The notes: generated by a model not told the origin, from the sequence alone. Counted from the stretch's first letter, positions 1-8,294 are shown. The stretch: 39,943 nt of DNA from Rhizobium sullae (GCF_900169785.1 NZ_FWER01000054.1:1-39943), one strand, 5' to 3'. Numbers and translations are program-made.

Positions 1-20
1 CGCCACCTTCCTGGCTCTCG

Positions 21-197
21 TCAAAGCTGCGTCGATATCGAACGCTGCAGTTCGTAGTCCCGCTGCCTCTCCTGGTTCATCGACCTGAAGTAGAGGGGGC
101 TGAGCAGCGCGGCAATCATCAGGATCACGATGATCAGAAGGAGATGGTCGAGAAGAAGCCAACGCAGCCAGCGGCCGCCATCCTTAGACTGTGTCAC
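21..197 (-). CDS. small single-pass membrane protein (58 aa)
   Basis: Reading leftward from a GTG at 197 gives 58 residues to a TGA at 21-23. A GGAGGT Shine-Dalgarno at 203-208 sits five bases before the GTG and decides the start. The protein has a short basic N-terminus with two Trp, one strongly hydrophobic segment at about residues 13-36 (LLLDHLLLIIVILMIAALL), and a charged tail rich in Arg, Glu and Gln. This is the layout of a one-helix inner-membrane miniprotein. I do not recognise the family. It is divergent from the Hsp20 gene, and a FixK/FNR box lies between the two, so microoxic control is a reasonable inference. Confidence 0.6.
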   Translation of the reverse strand: MTQSKDGGRWLRWLLLDHLLLIIVILMIAALLSPLYFRSMNQERQRDYELQRSISTQL

Positions 198-329
198 CAC
201 ACACCTCCGACGACAAAAGGGAGATTAGCGCGATTGCAAGCCTGAGCCATGCATCGCGACGGCCTTCGACCATCACCTGGTTCTCCCGAGGTTTGCGATC
301 CAATGTGCAACCGAAGGCGGAAACGCACA

Positions 330-343
330 TTGATGCGCATCAA
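330..343. promoter_or_regulatory. FixK/FNR box (anaerobox)
   Basis: TTGATGCGCATCAA is a perfect match to the palindromic consensus TTGAT-N4-ATCAA bound by FixK/FNR-type regulators. It lies in the 307-bp gap between the divergent membrane miniprotein (start 197) and the Hsp20 gene (start 505), about 130 and 160 bases from the two starts, so it could serve either direction. I see no gene in the rest of this gap (198-504). Confidence 0.6.
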
Positions 344-504
344 GTGAGCGTCCTGTTCGTCTGTTTGACGGTGATCAATGCCAGCCGGTCTTGGATGGGC
401 TTTGATGATGCAACCGCGGGCACAGCGCGAGTGACCGCCCGGCGGCTGAAGCGGCGAGGTTAGAATGCTTGCCGCTTCGTCCTTCAAACAAGAGGAGAAT
501 GAAG

Positions 505-963
505 ATGGCCGATACAGCAACGAAGGTTTCCGTCAAATCTGACGACAAACCGGCAAAGGCCCCGGCATCGGGCTGGCTGCCGTTTGAGAACCTGCGTCAG
601 GAGATCGATCGTCTATTTGACGATTTCACGCCGGTCTTCTGGCAGCGCCCGTTCGCCCGTCCGTCGCTCGGCCGATCATTTGCCGCGATCACGACGCTGG
701 CCGTCGACTTGGTGGAAAAGGAAAATGCCTACGAGATTACGGCCGAGCTGCCGGGCATTGATCCGAACGGCCTTGAAGTGTGGGTTTCCAACAATTTGCT
801 GACGATCAAGGGCGAAAAGCAGGAAGCCAAGGAAGACAAGCAGAAGGAATACTACGTCTCCGAGCGCCGCTACGGCTCTTTCCAGCGCAGCTTCCAGCTG
901 CCGCAAGGTGTCGATACGGCCAAAATCGAAGCGTCGTTCAACAATGGCGGGGGACATCTATGA
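505..963 (+). CDS. Hsp20 / alpha-crystallin small heat-shock protein, C-terminally truncated
   Basis: This is an ATP-independent holdase chaperone of the small heat-shock family. ATG 505 is chosen over ATG 499 because AGGAG at 493-497 is then seven bases upstream. The 152-residue product has an N-terminal arm (LPFENLRQEIDRLFDDF) and an alpha-crystallin domain from about residue 68, including ITAELPGI, LLTIKGEK and YYVSERRYGSFQRSF. It stops after FNNGGGHL. In family members the text after FNNG continues with the last domain strand (VLTV-type) and an I-x-I tail used for oligomer assembly; those roughly 25 residues are missing. The stop overlaps the next start (ATGA at 960-963), so the two genes are translationally coupled. 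A deletion junction just before 960 is the likely cause. Residual chaperone activity is uncertain. Confidence 0.85.
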   Translation: MADTATKVSVKSDDKPAKAPASGWLPFENLRQEIDRLFDDFTPVFWQRPFARPSLGRSFAAITTLAVDLVEKENAYEITAELPGIDPNGLEVWVSNNLLTIKGEKQEAKEDKQKEYYVSERRYGSFQRSFQLPQGVDTAKIEASFNNGGGHL

Positions 964-1250
964 GTATCGAAGAGTTGATCGAATTGCAGGAGCAAGGCTC
1001 CAGAGCGCGAGTTCTTGGCCTGAAGACAAAGGACAATCCCTACCTAGATCCTGATCGTATGCCACTTCATGATGGCGGCGATCTCGCCGACTGGCTTGCG
1101 CGTCACGATGCCTGGCGGTTCGGCTGGGAGACGGAGGATGCAAGTCGGGAAAGCCGGCATTACGAAACACTTCCGGACAATTCAGGAGTCGTGCACAGCG
1201 AAGGCTATGTCACGCAGCGCCCGCTTCTTCTAGCCTTCTATCCGCGCTGA
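960..1250 (+). CDS. Rmf/CrpP-fold small protein (96 aa)
   Basis: The start ATG overlaps the Hsp20 stop (ATGA), with a purine-rich GGGGGA at 949-954 as ribosome binding site. The 96-residue soluble protein has the pattern G-x2-AR-x3-L...DNPY...W...AW-x2-GW-x2-E. This is the signature of the small Rmf/CrpP-fold proteins (ribosome modulation factor and relatives), which carry a Gly-Ala repeat, an NPY motif and a C-terminal Trp/Gly-Trp element. Proteins of this kind are common in rhizobia near stress genes. A stationary-phase or stress role fits the Hsp20 and FixK context, but this is inference; the family call rests on motif layout only. Confidence 0.6.
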   Translation: MSIEELIELQEQGSRARVLGLKTKDNPYLDPDRMPLHDGGDLADWLARHDAWRFGWETEDASRESRHYETLPDNSGVVHSEGYVTQRPLLLAFYPR

Positions 1251-1276
1251 CTTAAAGACAGGCCATTTTTGCTCGT

Positions 1277-1483
1277 TTGGCGGTCAACTGGGAGATGACC
1301 GTCGCCTTTTCGGCGATGCCGCCAGCGATCATAATCCGCCGTGCCAAGAATGACCCTCCCGCCACAACGGTGGCTCTTCATCAATTTACGGCGTTAGTCG
1401 ACGGTTCACCGTATCGGCTGACTGGAACCGGCAACCAGGGCAGCGAGGGTATTTTCACCTTCGAGAAGACCATAGCCTCTTAA
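1277..1483 (+). CDS. hypothetical small protein (up to 68 aa)
   Basis: An open frame of 68 codons starts at TTG 1277 and could also start at ATG 1295 or ATG 1316. It has no strong ribosome binding site. The C-terminal half (ALVDGSPYRLTGTGNQGSEG) is mildly hydrophilic and looks like plausible protein. No motif was recognised. It could be a spurious frame between the Rmf/CrpP-like gene and the next one. Confidence 0.3.
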   Translation: MAVNWEMTVAFSAMPPAIIIRRAKNDPPATTVALHQFTALVDGSPYRLTGTGNQGSEGIFTFEKTIAS

Positions 1484-1537
1484 TGAGTGATCCCGAATAT
1501 TGTCCCCACCAGAAACGAGACAACGGACGGGAACGAG

Positions 1538-2170
1538 ATGTCGGGAAAAAAGGTAATCGGCAAACTTCAGTATGGCGACAGGTTCGGGACCGGCATCGCA
1601 AACCTCGCACGATCTTCCATGGCGGTAGCTGCCAGTTCGACGGAGGCCGAAGTCGCCGCGGCCAGGTACGCGAAATGGTTCAATGGTGACGATCACCAGC
1701 CGGAACCGACGTCGAGCTCGAAGGGCAAGTTTCGTCAGATTTTGCCGTCGATGGCTGCGACAGAAATTGCCGAGGCCACGAAAGAAAATCTGGCAGTGCT
1801 TGGAGACGATGCTTACGATCTGATCGCATCGAAACTGCCCTCTGGAAACCGGATGCGGAAGGCCATCCGTTCATCGATCCTTCCTTCCATACCTTATCTC
1901 GGCAGCTGCAAATTTGGCGAGGTCGTCACGAACTTCAACGGGGGTACCTATTCGGTCCTTCAGTTCTTTATAGCCAACTTCGACGGCGACCTCGACACAG
2001 CGGCCGGCGCTTCATTCTACAAACCGAAGAGCCGCGACTTCGACCAGATGTTCTTCGGCGTGAACATCCATAACAATGCTGTCGTGATTTTCCACACCGA
2101 CCTCCTCAATCACATTTCGGGAAGGATAAGGTTTGTGCGGCTCTGCGTCACCCTACAAAACATCGCCTAG
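1538..2170 (+). CDS. hypothetical protein (210 aa)
   Basis: I do not recognise this gene. The frame is open from 1487, but the best start is ATG 1538, preceded by the purine-rich GGACGGGAACGAG. The product is soluble with no signal peptide or membrane segment. It has an Ala-rich N-terminus (SSMAVAASSTEAEVAAARYAK), a helical middle and a Phe/Asn-rich stretch near residues 135-185 (LQFFIANFDGDLD, MFFGVNIHNNAVVIFH). The last residues (RFVRLCVTLQNIA) look unlike the rest and may reflect a broken 3' end. No neighbours suggest a function. Confidence 0.5.
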   Translation: MSGKKVIGKLQYGDRFGTGIANLARSSMAVAASSTEAEVAAARYAKWFNGDDHQPEPTSSSKGKFRQILPSMAATEIAEATKENLAVLGDDAYDLIASKLPSGNRMRKAIRSSILPSIPYLGSCKFGEVVTNFNGGTYSVLQFFIANFDGDLDTAAGASFYKPKSRDFDQMFFGVNIHNNAVVIFHTDLLNHISGRIRFVRLCVTLQNIA

Positions 2171-2509
2171 CATCGTCGCTGAATTGCGATTGTGCGAGAA
2201 TTATTCAACTATGGGCAGGCAGGAAAACCGGAGGGCGAGTATGCTCGCCATATCGGATCCCTGCAGACTGTTGGTCTTTGCATTTTTGCCGGCGCTGGGC
2301 GGAGCGATTGCCGAGCGCGTTTGGGCGAAACCATAGACCGCACGGCGCCCGACGCGGGGATCAGGAGCGTTTGAGCTCCGATCGCGCGAGCGCAACGCCG
2401 AAGCTACCGACGGCGAAGGCCAAATCGGCTGCATCACGAACAATGCATCGACCGCGATGCCGGTTAAAAGGGTAGCCGCAGGAGGTTTTGACGCTCTCGG
2501 ATGGTGTGA
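2171..2509. other. gene-free stretch
   Basis: About 340 bases lie between the hypothetical gene and the end of the enolase-superfamily gene. Short open frames exist on both strands, but none has a ribosome binding site or a recognisable product. One minus-strand frame around 2360-2450 (…RDAADLAFAVGSFGVALARSEL) reads like a protein fragment but could not be assigned. Confidence 0.4.
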
Positions 2510-3613
2510 TCAGCCGACGCGGTATTGCGCGATGACTGTCGGATCGGGGTCCAAGCCGAGCCCCAGGCCCGTCGGCATATAGATGTAACCGTCACGCGGA
2601 CGCAAAGCGCCACCATAGAGATCAGCTTCCATGTCGAAATACCGCCATTCGACCATCGATCCGTTGTCGCCAAGCGCCGCGGTTGCATGAATGCTCGCTA
2701 GCAAGCCCGGACCGTCGTAGAAGGTGTGGACCATCACAGCGACGCTATGGGCATTGGCCAGCGCCATGACCTTTCGCAACTCGGTGATGCCCCCCATTTT
2801 GGCCGGGCTAGGCTGCACGACATCGACTGCCCCGCAAGCGAGCATCTGCTGGAACTCGATCAGCGTGGACGCATTCTCGCCGGCGGCGACGGGGATCGCG
2901 GACGCGCCGCGCAAGGCTGCCAGGCCCTGGAAGTCCTCAGGCGGCCAGATGGGCTCCTCCAGCCAGCGCAAGCGCATCGGTTCCAGTTTCGCAGCCATGT
3001 CGACCGCTTCTCGCAGCGACCAGGGGCAGTTCACGTCGAGCGTGATTTCGATTTCGGGACCGGCAGCCTCGCGGGCCGCCGCGATCACTGCCAGATCCAC
3101 CTCATGCAGTTTGAGTGACCGATAGCCATCGCCCAGCGCACGACGGACGTTGACAGCAATCGCATCCCTGTCCGCATAGCGGATCAGACTGGCATAGGCA
3201 GGCAGGCGTGTGCCCTTGGCGCCTCCGAGCATCGCATGGACCGGCACTCCTGCGGCTTTGCCCGCAATGTCCCAGAGCGCAATATCGAGTGCCGAAAGGC
3301 CGAACATTACGGCACCGCTGCGTCCGAAAATGTGAAAGCGGCGCTGAAGGTCTTGCCCGATGGCTTCAATGCTACCGGCTTCCAAGCCTACGCAGGCGGG
3401 CGCGATCATAGACTCGATCGCCGCCTTAACAGCAGGAATCGCGGTAAAGCCGAACGACTCTCCCCATCCCACCAAGCCGGTATCAGTCGTCACTTTCACC
3501 AGCAACGAATCCGCCGCCTGCAAACCATCTTTGCCCCAGGCGCCGGCCGCGGATCTCCCCCCGACTGTAAACGGGATGCGCAAAACAATCGCCTCAACCG
3601 CTGCAATCTTCAT
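2510..3613 (-). CDS. mandelate racemase / muconate lactonizing enzyme family (enolase superfamily)
   Basis: A 367-residue enolase-superfamily enzyme that abstracts the alpha-proton of a carboxylate substrate, typically a sugar-acid dehydratase or racemase. ATG 3613 is chosen over an in-frame GTG at 3619 because GGGAAGG lies eight bases upstream of the ATG. The Mg2+ ligands are visible: Asp193 (LDVNCPW), Glu219 (WLEEP) and Glu245 (AAGEN). A mandelate-racemase-like His/Asp pair is present as Asp264 (DVVQPSPAKMGG) and His296 (MVHTFYDG). The second-strand motif, usually Lys-x-Lys, reads Lys168-Leu-His170. The substrate cannot be deduced. The gene is isolated: no transporter or regulator of matching orientation is adjacent. 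Confidence 0.85.
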   Translation of the reverse strand: MKIAAVEAIVLRIPFTVGGRSAAGAWGKDGLQAADSLLVKVTTDTGLVGWGESFGFTAIPAVKAAIESMIAPACVGLEAGSIEAIGQDLQRRFHIFGRSGAVMFGLSALDIALWDIAGKAAGVPVHAMLGGAKGTRLPAYASLIRYADRDAIAVNVRRALGDGYRSLKLHEVDLAVIAAAREAAGPEIEITLDVNCPWSLREAVDMAAKLEPMRLRWLEEPIWPPEDFQGLAALRGASAIPVAAGENASTLIEFQQMLACGAVDVVQPSPAKMGGITELRKVMALANAHSVAVMVHTFYDGPGLLASIHATAALGDNGSMVEWRYFDMEADLYGGALRPRDGYIYMPTGLGLGLDPDPTVIAQYRVG

Positions 3614-4201
3614 CGCCACACCTTCCCACTTCTACAGCTCGCACCGCGATAGCCGCGAAGCGGCATGGAGGTCTCGACGGTGTCCAGGCCATCACGAATA
3701 CCTACGATGTGTTCGACAGACTGAGGCGCGCCTCCCCGGCACGCCAATATTGTGCCAGATTGTGCGGCGAAATCCAACCTTGGGAAGTTCCCGGTAGGTC
3801 GGCCACACCATCCTTATGAACAGGCTGTCCCGGGCCCTCCAGCCGCAATCGGCTAGGTCCAGGAGACGTGGCGCCCAGGTTGGAGCCCCGTCCTCAATGT
3901 GTGCTGGTGGTTGCAGGAAGGCACGTTAGGCGACTGAAGTTCGGTCCAAGCAGGGCGCAATACGCTACTGCGGTAGCGGCCTCGTTGCCCAAAAGTTCGA
4001 TCGCGGCTGTTGCCGCGCTCTCGGCGTCAAATGAATTCGCGAAGATACTCTTCGGTTGATCCGATACTGACTTCTTCAACCAACAATTTCAAGTATCAGT
4101 CGCCGTGGTTGGGGAGGGGAGCGTGATGGTGTGGAACGGCCCTCCTCAGGCAACTGAGTTTGCCGCATACTCATGCGAAAGTTAAATCATGGAGGAAGTT
4201 C
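3614..4201. other. intergenic region before IS110 remnant
   Basis: Nearly 590 bases between the enolase-superfamily gene and the IS110 transposase. Apart from the weak minus-strand frame at 3894-4079, listed separately, I see no gene. The last 100 or so bases are probably IS110 5' non-coding sequence, but no terminal boundary could be fixed by eye. Confidence 0.35.
3894..4079 (-). CDS. possible small hypothetical protein or fragment
   Basis: A 61-codon minus-strand frame from TTG 4079 encodes KSIFANSFDAESAATAAIEL followed by LGNEAATAVAYCALLG. This is Ala-rich, helical text with protein-like composition. The final residues (SRLTCLPATTSTH) look like read-through out of the gene. It has no strong ribosome binding site. 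It may be the 5' part of a small rhizobial gene cut off at its 3' end. Low confidence. Confidence 0.28.
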   Translation of the reverse strand: MKKSVSDQPKSIFANSFDAESAATAAIELLGNEAATAVAYCALLGPNFSRLTCLPATTSTH

Positions 4202-5098
4202 ATGGGTGCGATTGCAACGATTGGTATCGATTTAGCAAAATCGGTATTTCAGGTTCATGCCATTGATGCCACAGGTAAAGTTGTGGTGCGTCGGGCGCTT
4301 CGCCGCTCCCAACTTCTGGACTTCTTTGAGCGAATTCCTCCATGCCTCGTCGGGATGGAGGCTTGCGCCAGCGCTCATTACTGGACACGGGAGATCGGCA
4401 AACTCGGCCATCAGGTCCGCATCATGCCAGCCACCTACGTCAAGGCCTATGTGAAAAGGAACAAAACCGACGCCGCGGACGCCGAAGCGATCTGCGAGGC
4501 TGTGACAAGACCGACAATGCGGTTTGTGCCAGTAAAGTCGGACGTCGAGCAGTCCATCAACATGATGCTCAAGACCCGCGATCTTTTGACCAGGCAACGG
4601 ACGCAGGTGGTCAATGCGCTGCGCTCCCATCTGGCGGAGCTGGGCATCGTAGCCGCAGCAGGATTTAAGGCGAGCGCCAAGCTTATCCAGATAGTGCGCG
4701 ACGATACGGACCATCGGCTGCCACCGATCGCCCGCTACACATTGACTGAGATCGCGGACCAGATCGAGCGACTGACAGAGAAGATCGTGAAGCTGGAAAA
4801 GGTGATCGTTTCCTCTGTTCGACAAGACGATGTCGCACGACGCTTGACCAGCATCCCAGGGGTCGGCCCAATCACTGCCGCAGCAGTCAGGGCATTGGTG
4901 CCGGACCCAGCTGGATTCCGAACCGGCCGAGATTTTGCGGCATGGGTGGGGCTCACGCCTCAAGCGAATTCGAGCGGCGGGAAACAAAAGCTGGGTTCGA
5001 TATCCAAGCGGGGCAACCCTCAACTTCGAAGTCTGCTCATGGTCGGAGCCATGGCGGTCCTCAGGACCTCGAAATACGGAGCGACCATGCGGCCTTGG
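4202..5098 (+). mobile_element. IS110-family transposase, truncated at its 3' end
   Basis: ATG 4202 is preceded by GGAGG at 4191-4195. The product carries the N-terminal DEDD RuvC-like domain of IS110 transposases (TIGIDLAKSVFQVHA, GMEACASAHYW, KTDAADAEAI) and the C-terminal Tnp_20 domain (LTSIPGVGPITAAAV, SSGGKQKLGSISKRGNPQLR). After KYGATMRPWV, near 5098, the sequence no longer matches an IS110 C-terminus and becomes an out-of-frame LysR gene fragment; the frame runs on to a chance stop at 5194. About 35-45 C-terminal residues and the right IS end are missing, so the element is not expected to move. Confidence 0.85.
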
Positions 5099-5535
5099 GT
5101 CAGAGCAAACGCGTTGTGGTCGCCTCCCCAACCTATTTGGCTCAACATGGCGTGCCCACGCAGCCGAGCGACCTACGGCGCCATAACTGCATGACGTTCA
5201 ACTTCCACCGCACGGTGGGCCCCTGGCGCTTCGTCGAGGATGCGACCGGTGCTAAATTGTCGGGCAACACCGAGGTGAGCAACGGCGAAACGCTGAAGCA
5301 GCTCGTGCTTGCGGGCGTTGGCATCGGTCGTCTGGCGGCGTTTCATGTTGTTGATGATATCGCGCAAGGCCGCTTGCAAGTGTTGCTGAAGGAGCATGAT
5401 CCGGGAGATATCGAGGAGGTCCATGCGCTTTGGATCGGCCGCGATCATCTTGCCAGCCGCACGCGCAGTTTCATAGATTTTCTCGTCGAGACAGTCAGTC
5501 CGAAACTGCGTGAAGCCGAACATCTCTTAAATTGA
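5093..5535 (+). pseudogene. LysR-family regulator, C-terminal fragment
   Basis: Beginning at the IS110 junction, the plus frame reads LGQSKRVVVASPTYLAQHG, then GVGIGRLAAFHVVDDIAQGRL and a terminal helix ending at TGA 5533-5535. This is the second half of a LysR-type effector-binding domain. The DNA-binding winged helix and the first half of the regulatory domain are absent. The upstream part of this frame is simply transposase DNA read in another frame. A deletion linked to the IS110 element most simply explains the fusion. Confidence 0.75.
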
Positions 5536-5577
5536 CCGACCGCCCATCAGCGTTCTTCGCCCGGCGGCGCAGAGCAC

Positions 5578-6040
5578 TTGACCGGGGAGAACGGACACGC
5601 AAAGCCAATACCAGACGCCGCCTTCGTGTTCTCGTCGCCCGCATGCGGGCTATCGCGGACATCAGCCGCCGCACGCCCTGGAACGCAATTGCTGTTGGTC
5701 CTTCCGCCTGCCGAGCCGCTAAGGCATTATCTACATGGTTACTGGTTCGTGGAGGATCTGCAAGGCGTCCATGAAGGTCAACCGATCCAGACGAGCCCCC
5801 ATCCTGGAGCGGTGCTGAGCGTCAATTTCGGTCGTCCGAACGAGATGGTAGGGGGGCGAACGTGCCGAGGGCATCCTTACTCGGCCTGCAGACTGTCACT
5901 AGGCACTGGCGATCGTGGTCGGATACTTATTTCGTCATGGTCATGTTAACGGTGCAAGGAATTGCGCGGTTCTTTTCCGGTGCCGGCCCCGCCACCATAG
6001 ATCGGCTACTGGACCGCGGCGCGGTCACTGGGGATGGGGC
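5578..6040 (+). pseudogene. AraC-family regulator N-terminal domain, frameshifted and truncated
   Basis: From TTG 5578 the frame reads LPPAEPLRHYLHGYWFVEDL, then GVHEGQPIQTSPHPGAVLSV, which resembles the N-terminal domain of a group of AraC regulators. In a run of six G at about 5850-5856 the reading switches frame and continues as VPRASLLGLQTVTRHWRSW and YFVMVMLTVQGIARFF to about 6040. A one-base indel in the homopolymer is the likely lesion. The C-terminal AraC DNA-binding domain is missing; the sequence passes into an unrelated fragment. Confidence 0.6.
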
Positions 6041-6211
6041 GGTCTATTCGCCACGCGGGAATATGGCCCTTTCCCATCATGAACCTCGTTCATGTGCTGG
6101 CGATTACGCTGTTGTTCGGCGGCATAGCGATACTCGACCTTCTGGGCTTCGCTGTAAAGCTACGGGTCGTTGACCTCACGCGTCTCGTCCTGCCTGTTGT
6201 CGCCATCGGCC
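6040..6211 (+). pseudogene. DUF6644-like membrane protein fragment
   Basis: The frame starting near 6034 reads IWPFPIMNLVHVLAITLLFG, then IAILDLLGFAVKLRVVDLTR and LVLPVVAIG. This resembles the first helices of small membrane proteins with the W-x-FP-x3-x-HV...DLRLLG pattern (DUF6644-like). It is cut at both ends: AraC debris precedes it and a Tn3 transposase tail follows in the same frame. Confidence 0.45.
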
Positions 6212-6360
6212 CCTGTCTTCTCCCCCGCATCGAGCTCACCCTGTTCATGATCGAGTGGAATTCGAGCCCGGCGCTACGCCGGCGGTGCCAGGCTGGTCTC
6301 AACAAGGGTGAAGCCGCCCACAAGCTCAAGCGCGCCGTCTTCTTCCACCGGGCCGCATGA
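6211..6360 (+). pseudogene. Tn3-family transposase (TnpA) C-terminal fragment
   Basis: In frame with the preceding membrane fragment, the text becomes LPRIELTLFMIEWNSSPALR and QAGLNKGEAAHKLKRAVFFH. This is the conserved C-terminal section of Tn3-family transposases. The fragment ends at TGA 6358-6360, before the usual GEIRDRS-type motif. Only about 45 residues remain. It marks a past Tn3-type insertion and deletion. Confidence 0.65.
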
Positions 6361-6605
6361 AGTTCACAGTTCGTTCAATCTTAGCGCAGGATTTTGAACT
6401 GCTCTTGTCCTGACCCCAATGTGCGTGGCCAACACGTCGCGGACATTATGAGGTCCGCAAACTGGTCCGTCGCTCTTCATATCCGGCAGACGGGTAAAAC
6501 CGCAGCCTGATCAGTGTCCAACCTAAGGGGCACACCATTAGCGATCGGGCAAACCGTTGCTGCACCGGTCCCGGATCACCATAGCATCTTTTTATTCGGG
6601 CAGTC

Positions 6606-8294
6606 CTATCTGGTATAGAGGCGATCGAGACGCACAACCTTGCCCACCACGGTCAGCGCGATCACCGTAAATAGGATCAACACCGCAGAAATCGCATGGG
6701 CGGTCGGCTCCAGGCTGAAGGTCGATTCCGCATAGATCCTGACCGGCAGCGTGGTGAGGCGGGCGGTTGTCAGGAAGCTCGTCACCGTCACCTCGCCGAA
6801 GCTCAGCAGGAAGCCGACGATGCCCGCCGCGAACAGACCCGGCGCGAGGCCCGGCATGATCACCACGAAGAAGCGGGTCACGGGGCTTGCGCCGAGGCTT
6901 GCCGCCGCTTCCTCCTGTGCTCGGTCGAGGGCCATGACGGAGGTCGTCAGCAGCGTGATGGCAAAGGGCAGGATGACGATCACGTGGATCGCGACCAGGC
7001 CCAGGAACGGTGGGATGACGAGATAGAGCTGCAGCAGCCGCAGCATGCCGACGCCGATCGCCACATGCGGCAGCGACATCGGAAGCAGCCAGAACGCGAG
7101 CAGCGCCGACCTGCCCTTGAACGGAAACCGGCCGAGCGCAAAGGCCGCCGGCAAGGCCAGGGCGATCGCGACGAGCATCGAGGTCAGGGCGAGTTGTACC
7201 GAGACCCAGAAAGCGTCAGCATAGGTGCCGGCGAAGAAGACCTGCTGGTACCATTTGAGCGTGAAGCCCCGGAAGCCGGCGGCAGTCGCCTGTGGCACGT
7301 CGTTGACGCTCTGGATGCAGACGAGCACGAGCGGCAGGAGCAGAAGCAGCAGGGCGGCGGCGAGCAGCAGCTTGGAGACGATCGGACCGAGGATATCGAT
7401 CACCGGCACGATCCAGCGCGGAATGCTGATCGGCTGGCTCGGCCTGCTTTTCAGCCAGGGCATCATGCGGTTGAGCGCGAGCATGCACAGCGCCGCAAAG
7501 ACCAGGCCCGTCACCGTCATGATGATGGCCAGCGCGGAGGCGAGCGGCGCATTGAGGTTCTTGATCGCCTCCTGCAGCACGAGCATCCCGGTCGTCCAGA
7601 CCTTCTTGCCGCCGAGCAGGGTTGCCGAGACGTAGGCCGTCGAGGCCATGAGGAAGACGATGACCGCGCCCGAACGCAGGCCGGGGAGCGAAAGCGGCAG
7701 GTCGACCGTCAGGAAACGCACGGCAGGAGAGGCACCGAGGCTTTCCGCAGCCTCATGGACGCGCGGTGAGGTGTTCTGCAGGTTGTCGTAGAGCGCTAGC
7801 ACCATGAACGGCAGGAAGACCTGCGCCAGCGCCACGGCGACCGCGCCATGGGTGAACAGCATGTTCCTTGCCGCCGGGATGCCGACGAGGCCGGTCACAG
7901 AGTTGATCAGGCCCTCCGGCGCCAGCAGCAGGATGATGCCGAGCGACCGCACGACCACGTTGGTGAGCAGCGGGATGAGGATCACCGAGAACGCGACGGC
8001 GCGATATTTCACCGGCATGCGCGCCAGCCAATGGGCCAGCGGATAACCGAGCAGCGCGGTCAGCACGGTCACGCCGAGCCCGAGAAGCACGGTCTCCGAG
8101 ACGACGCCGTAATAGAAACCGTCGGATGCTATGTCGATATATTGCGTCAGCGACGGCGGGATGAAGATTGGGCCGAAGGGGTCGGGATACTCGTGCAGGG
8201 AAAGCACGAGCACCACGAACATCGGCGCCGCGAAGGAAAGCAGCAGCCACAGGGTGACCGGCGCGGCGAGCGCCGGTCCTATCCAACGGTTCAT
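6606..8294 (-). CDS. ABC transporter permease, fused PotB-PotC type (562 aa)
   Basis: Inner-membrane channel subunit of a polyamine/opine/iron-type ABC importer. The start ATG 8294 overlaps the binding-protein stop (ATGA), so translation is coupled. The protein holds two complete permease halves in one chain, each with about six helices and its own cytoplasmic EAA loop: AAESLGASPAVRFLTVDLPL in the first half, AAASLGASPVTRFFVVIMPG in the second. Most PotB/PotC systems use two separate genes; a single fused permease is also known in iron (FbpB-like) systems. It is the last gene of the operon, and no clear terminator was seen beyond 6606. Confidence 0.9.
   Translation of the reverse strand: MNRWIGPALAAPVTLWLLLSFAAPMFVVLVLSLHEYPDPFGPIFIPPSLTQYIDIASDGFYYGVVSETVLLGLGVTVLTALLGYPLAHWLARMPVKYRAVAFSVILIPLLTNVVVRSLGIILLLAPEGLINSVTGLVGIPAARNMLFTHGAVAVALAQVFLPFMVLALYDNLQNTSPRVHEAAESLGASPAVRFLTVDLPLSLPGLRSGAVIVFLMASTAYVSATLLGGKKVWTTGMLVLQEAIKNLNAPLASALAIIMTVTGLVFAALCMLALNRMMPWLKSRPSQPISIPRWIVPVIDILGPIVSKLLLAAALLLLLLPLVLVCIQSVNDVPQATAAGFRGFTLKWYQQVFFAGTYADAFWVSVQLALTSMLVAIALALPAAFALGRFPFKGRSALLAFWLLPMSLPHVAIGVGMLRLLQLYLVIPPFLGLVAIHVIVILPFAITLLTTSVMALDRAQEEAAASLGASPVTRFFVVIMPGLAPGLFAAGIVGFLLSFGEVTVTSFLTTARLTTLPVRIYAESTFSLEPTAHAISAVLILFTVIALTVVGKVVRLDRLYTR

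Noticed and set aside
191..463. 90-codon plus-strand open frame
   Set aside because: It has no ribosome binding site and Arg/Ser-rich non-protein-like composition, and it overlaps the FixK box and the divergent miniprotein start.
4232..5131. 299-codon minus-strand open frame opposite the IS110 transposase
   Set aside because: The transposase on the plus strand has all family motifs; the antisense frame has none.
6696..7769. 357-codon plus-strand open frame rich in Arg, Gln, Glu and His
   Set aside because: It is an antisense shadow of the high-GC permease gene; composition is typical of a reverse-complement frame.
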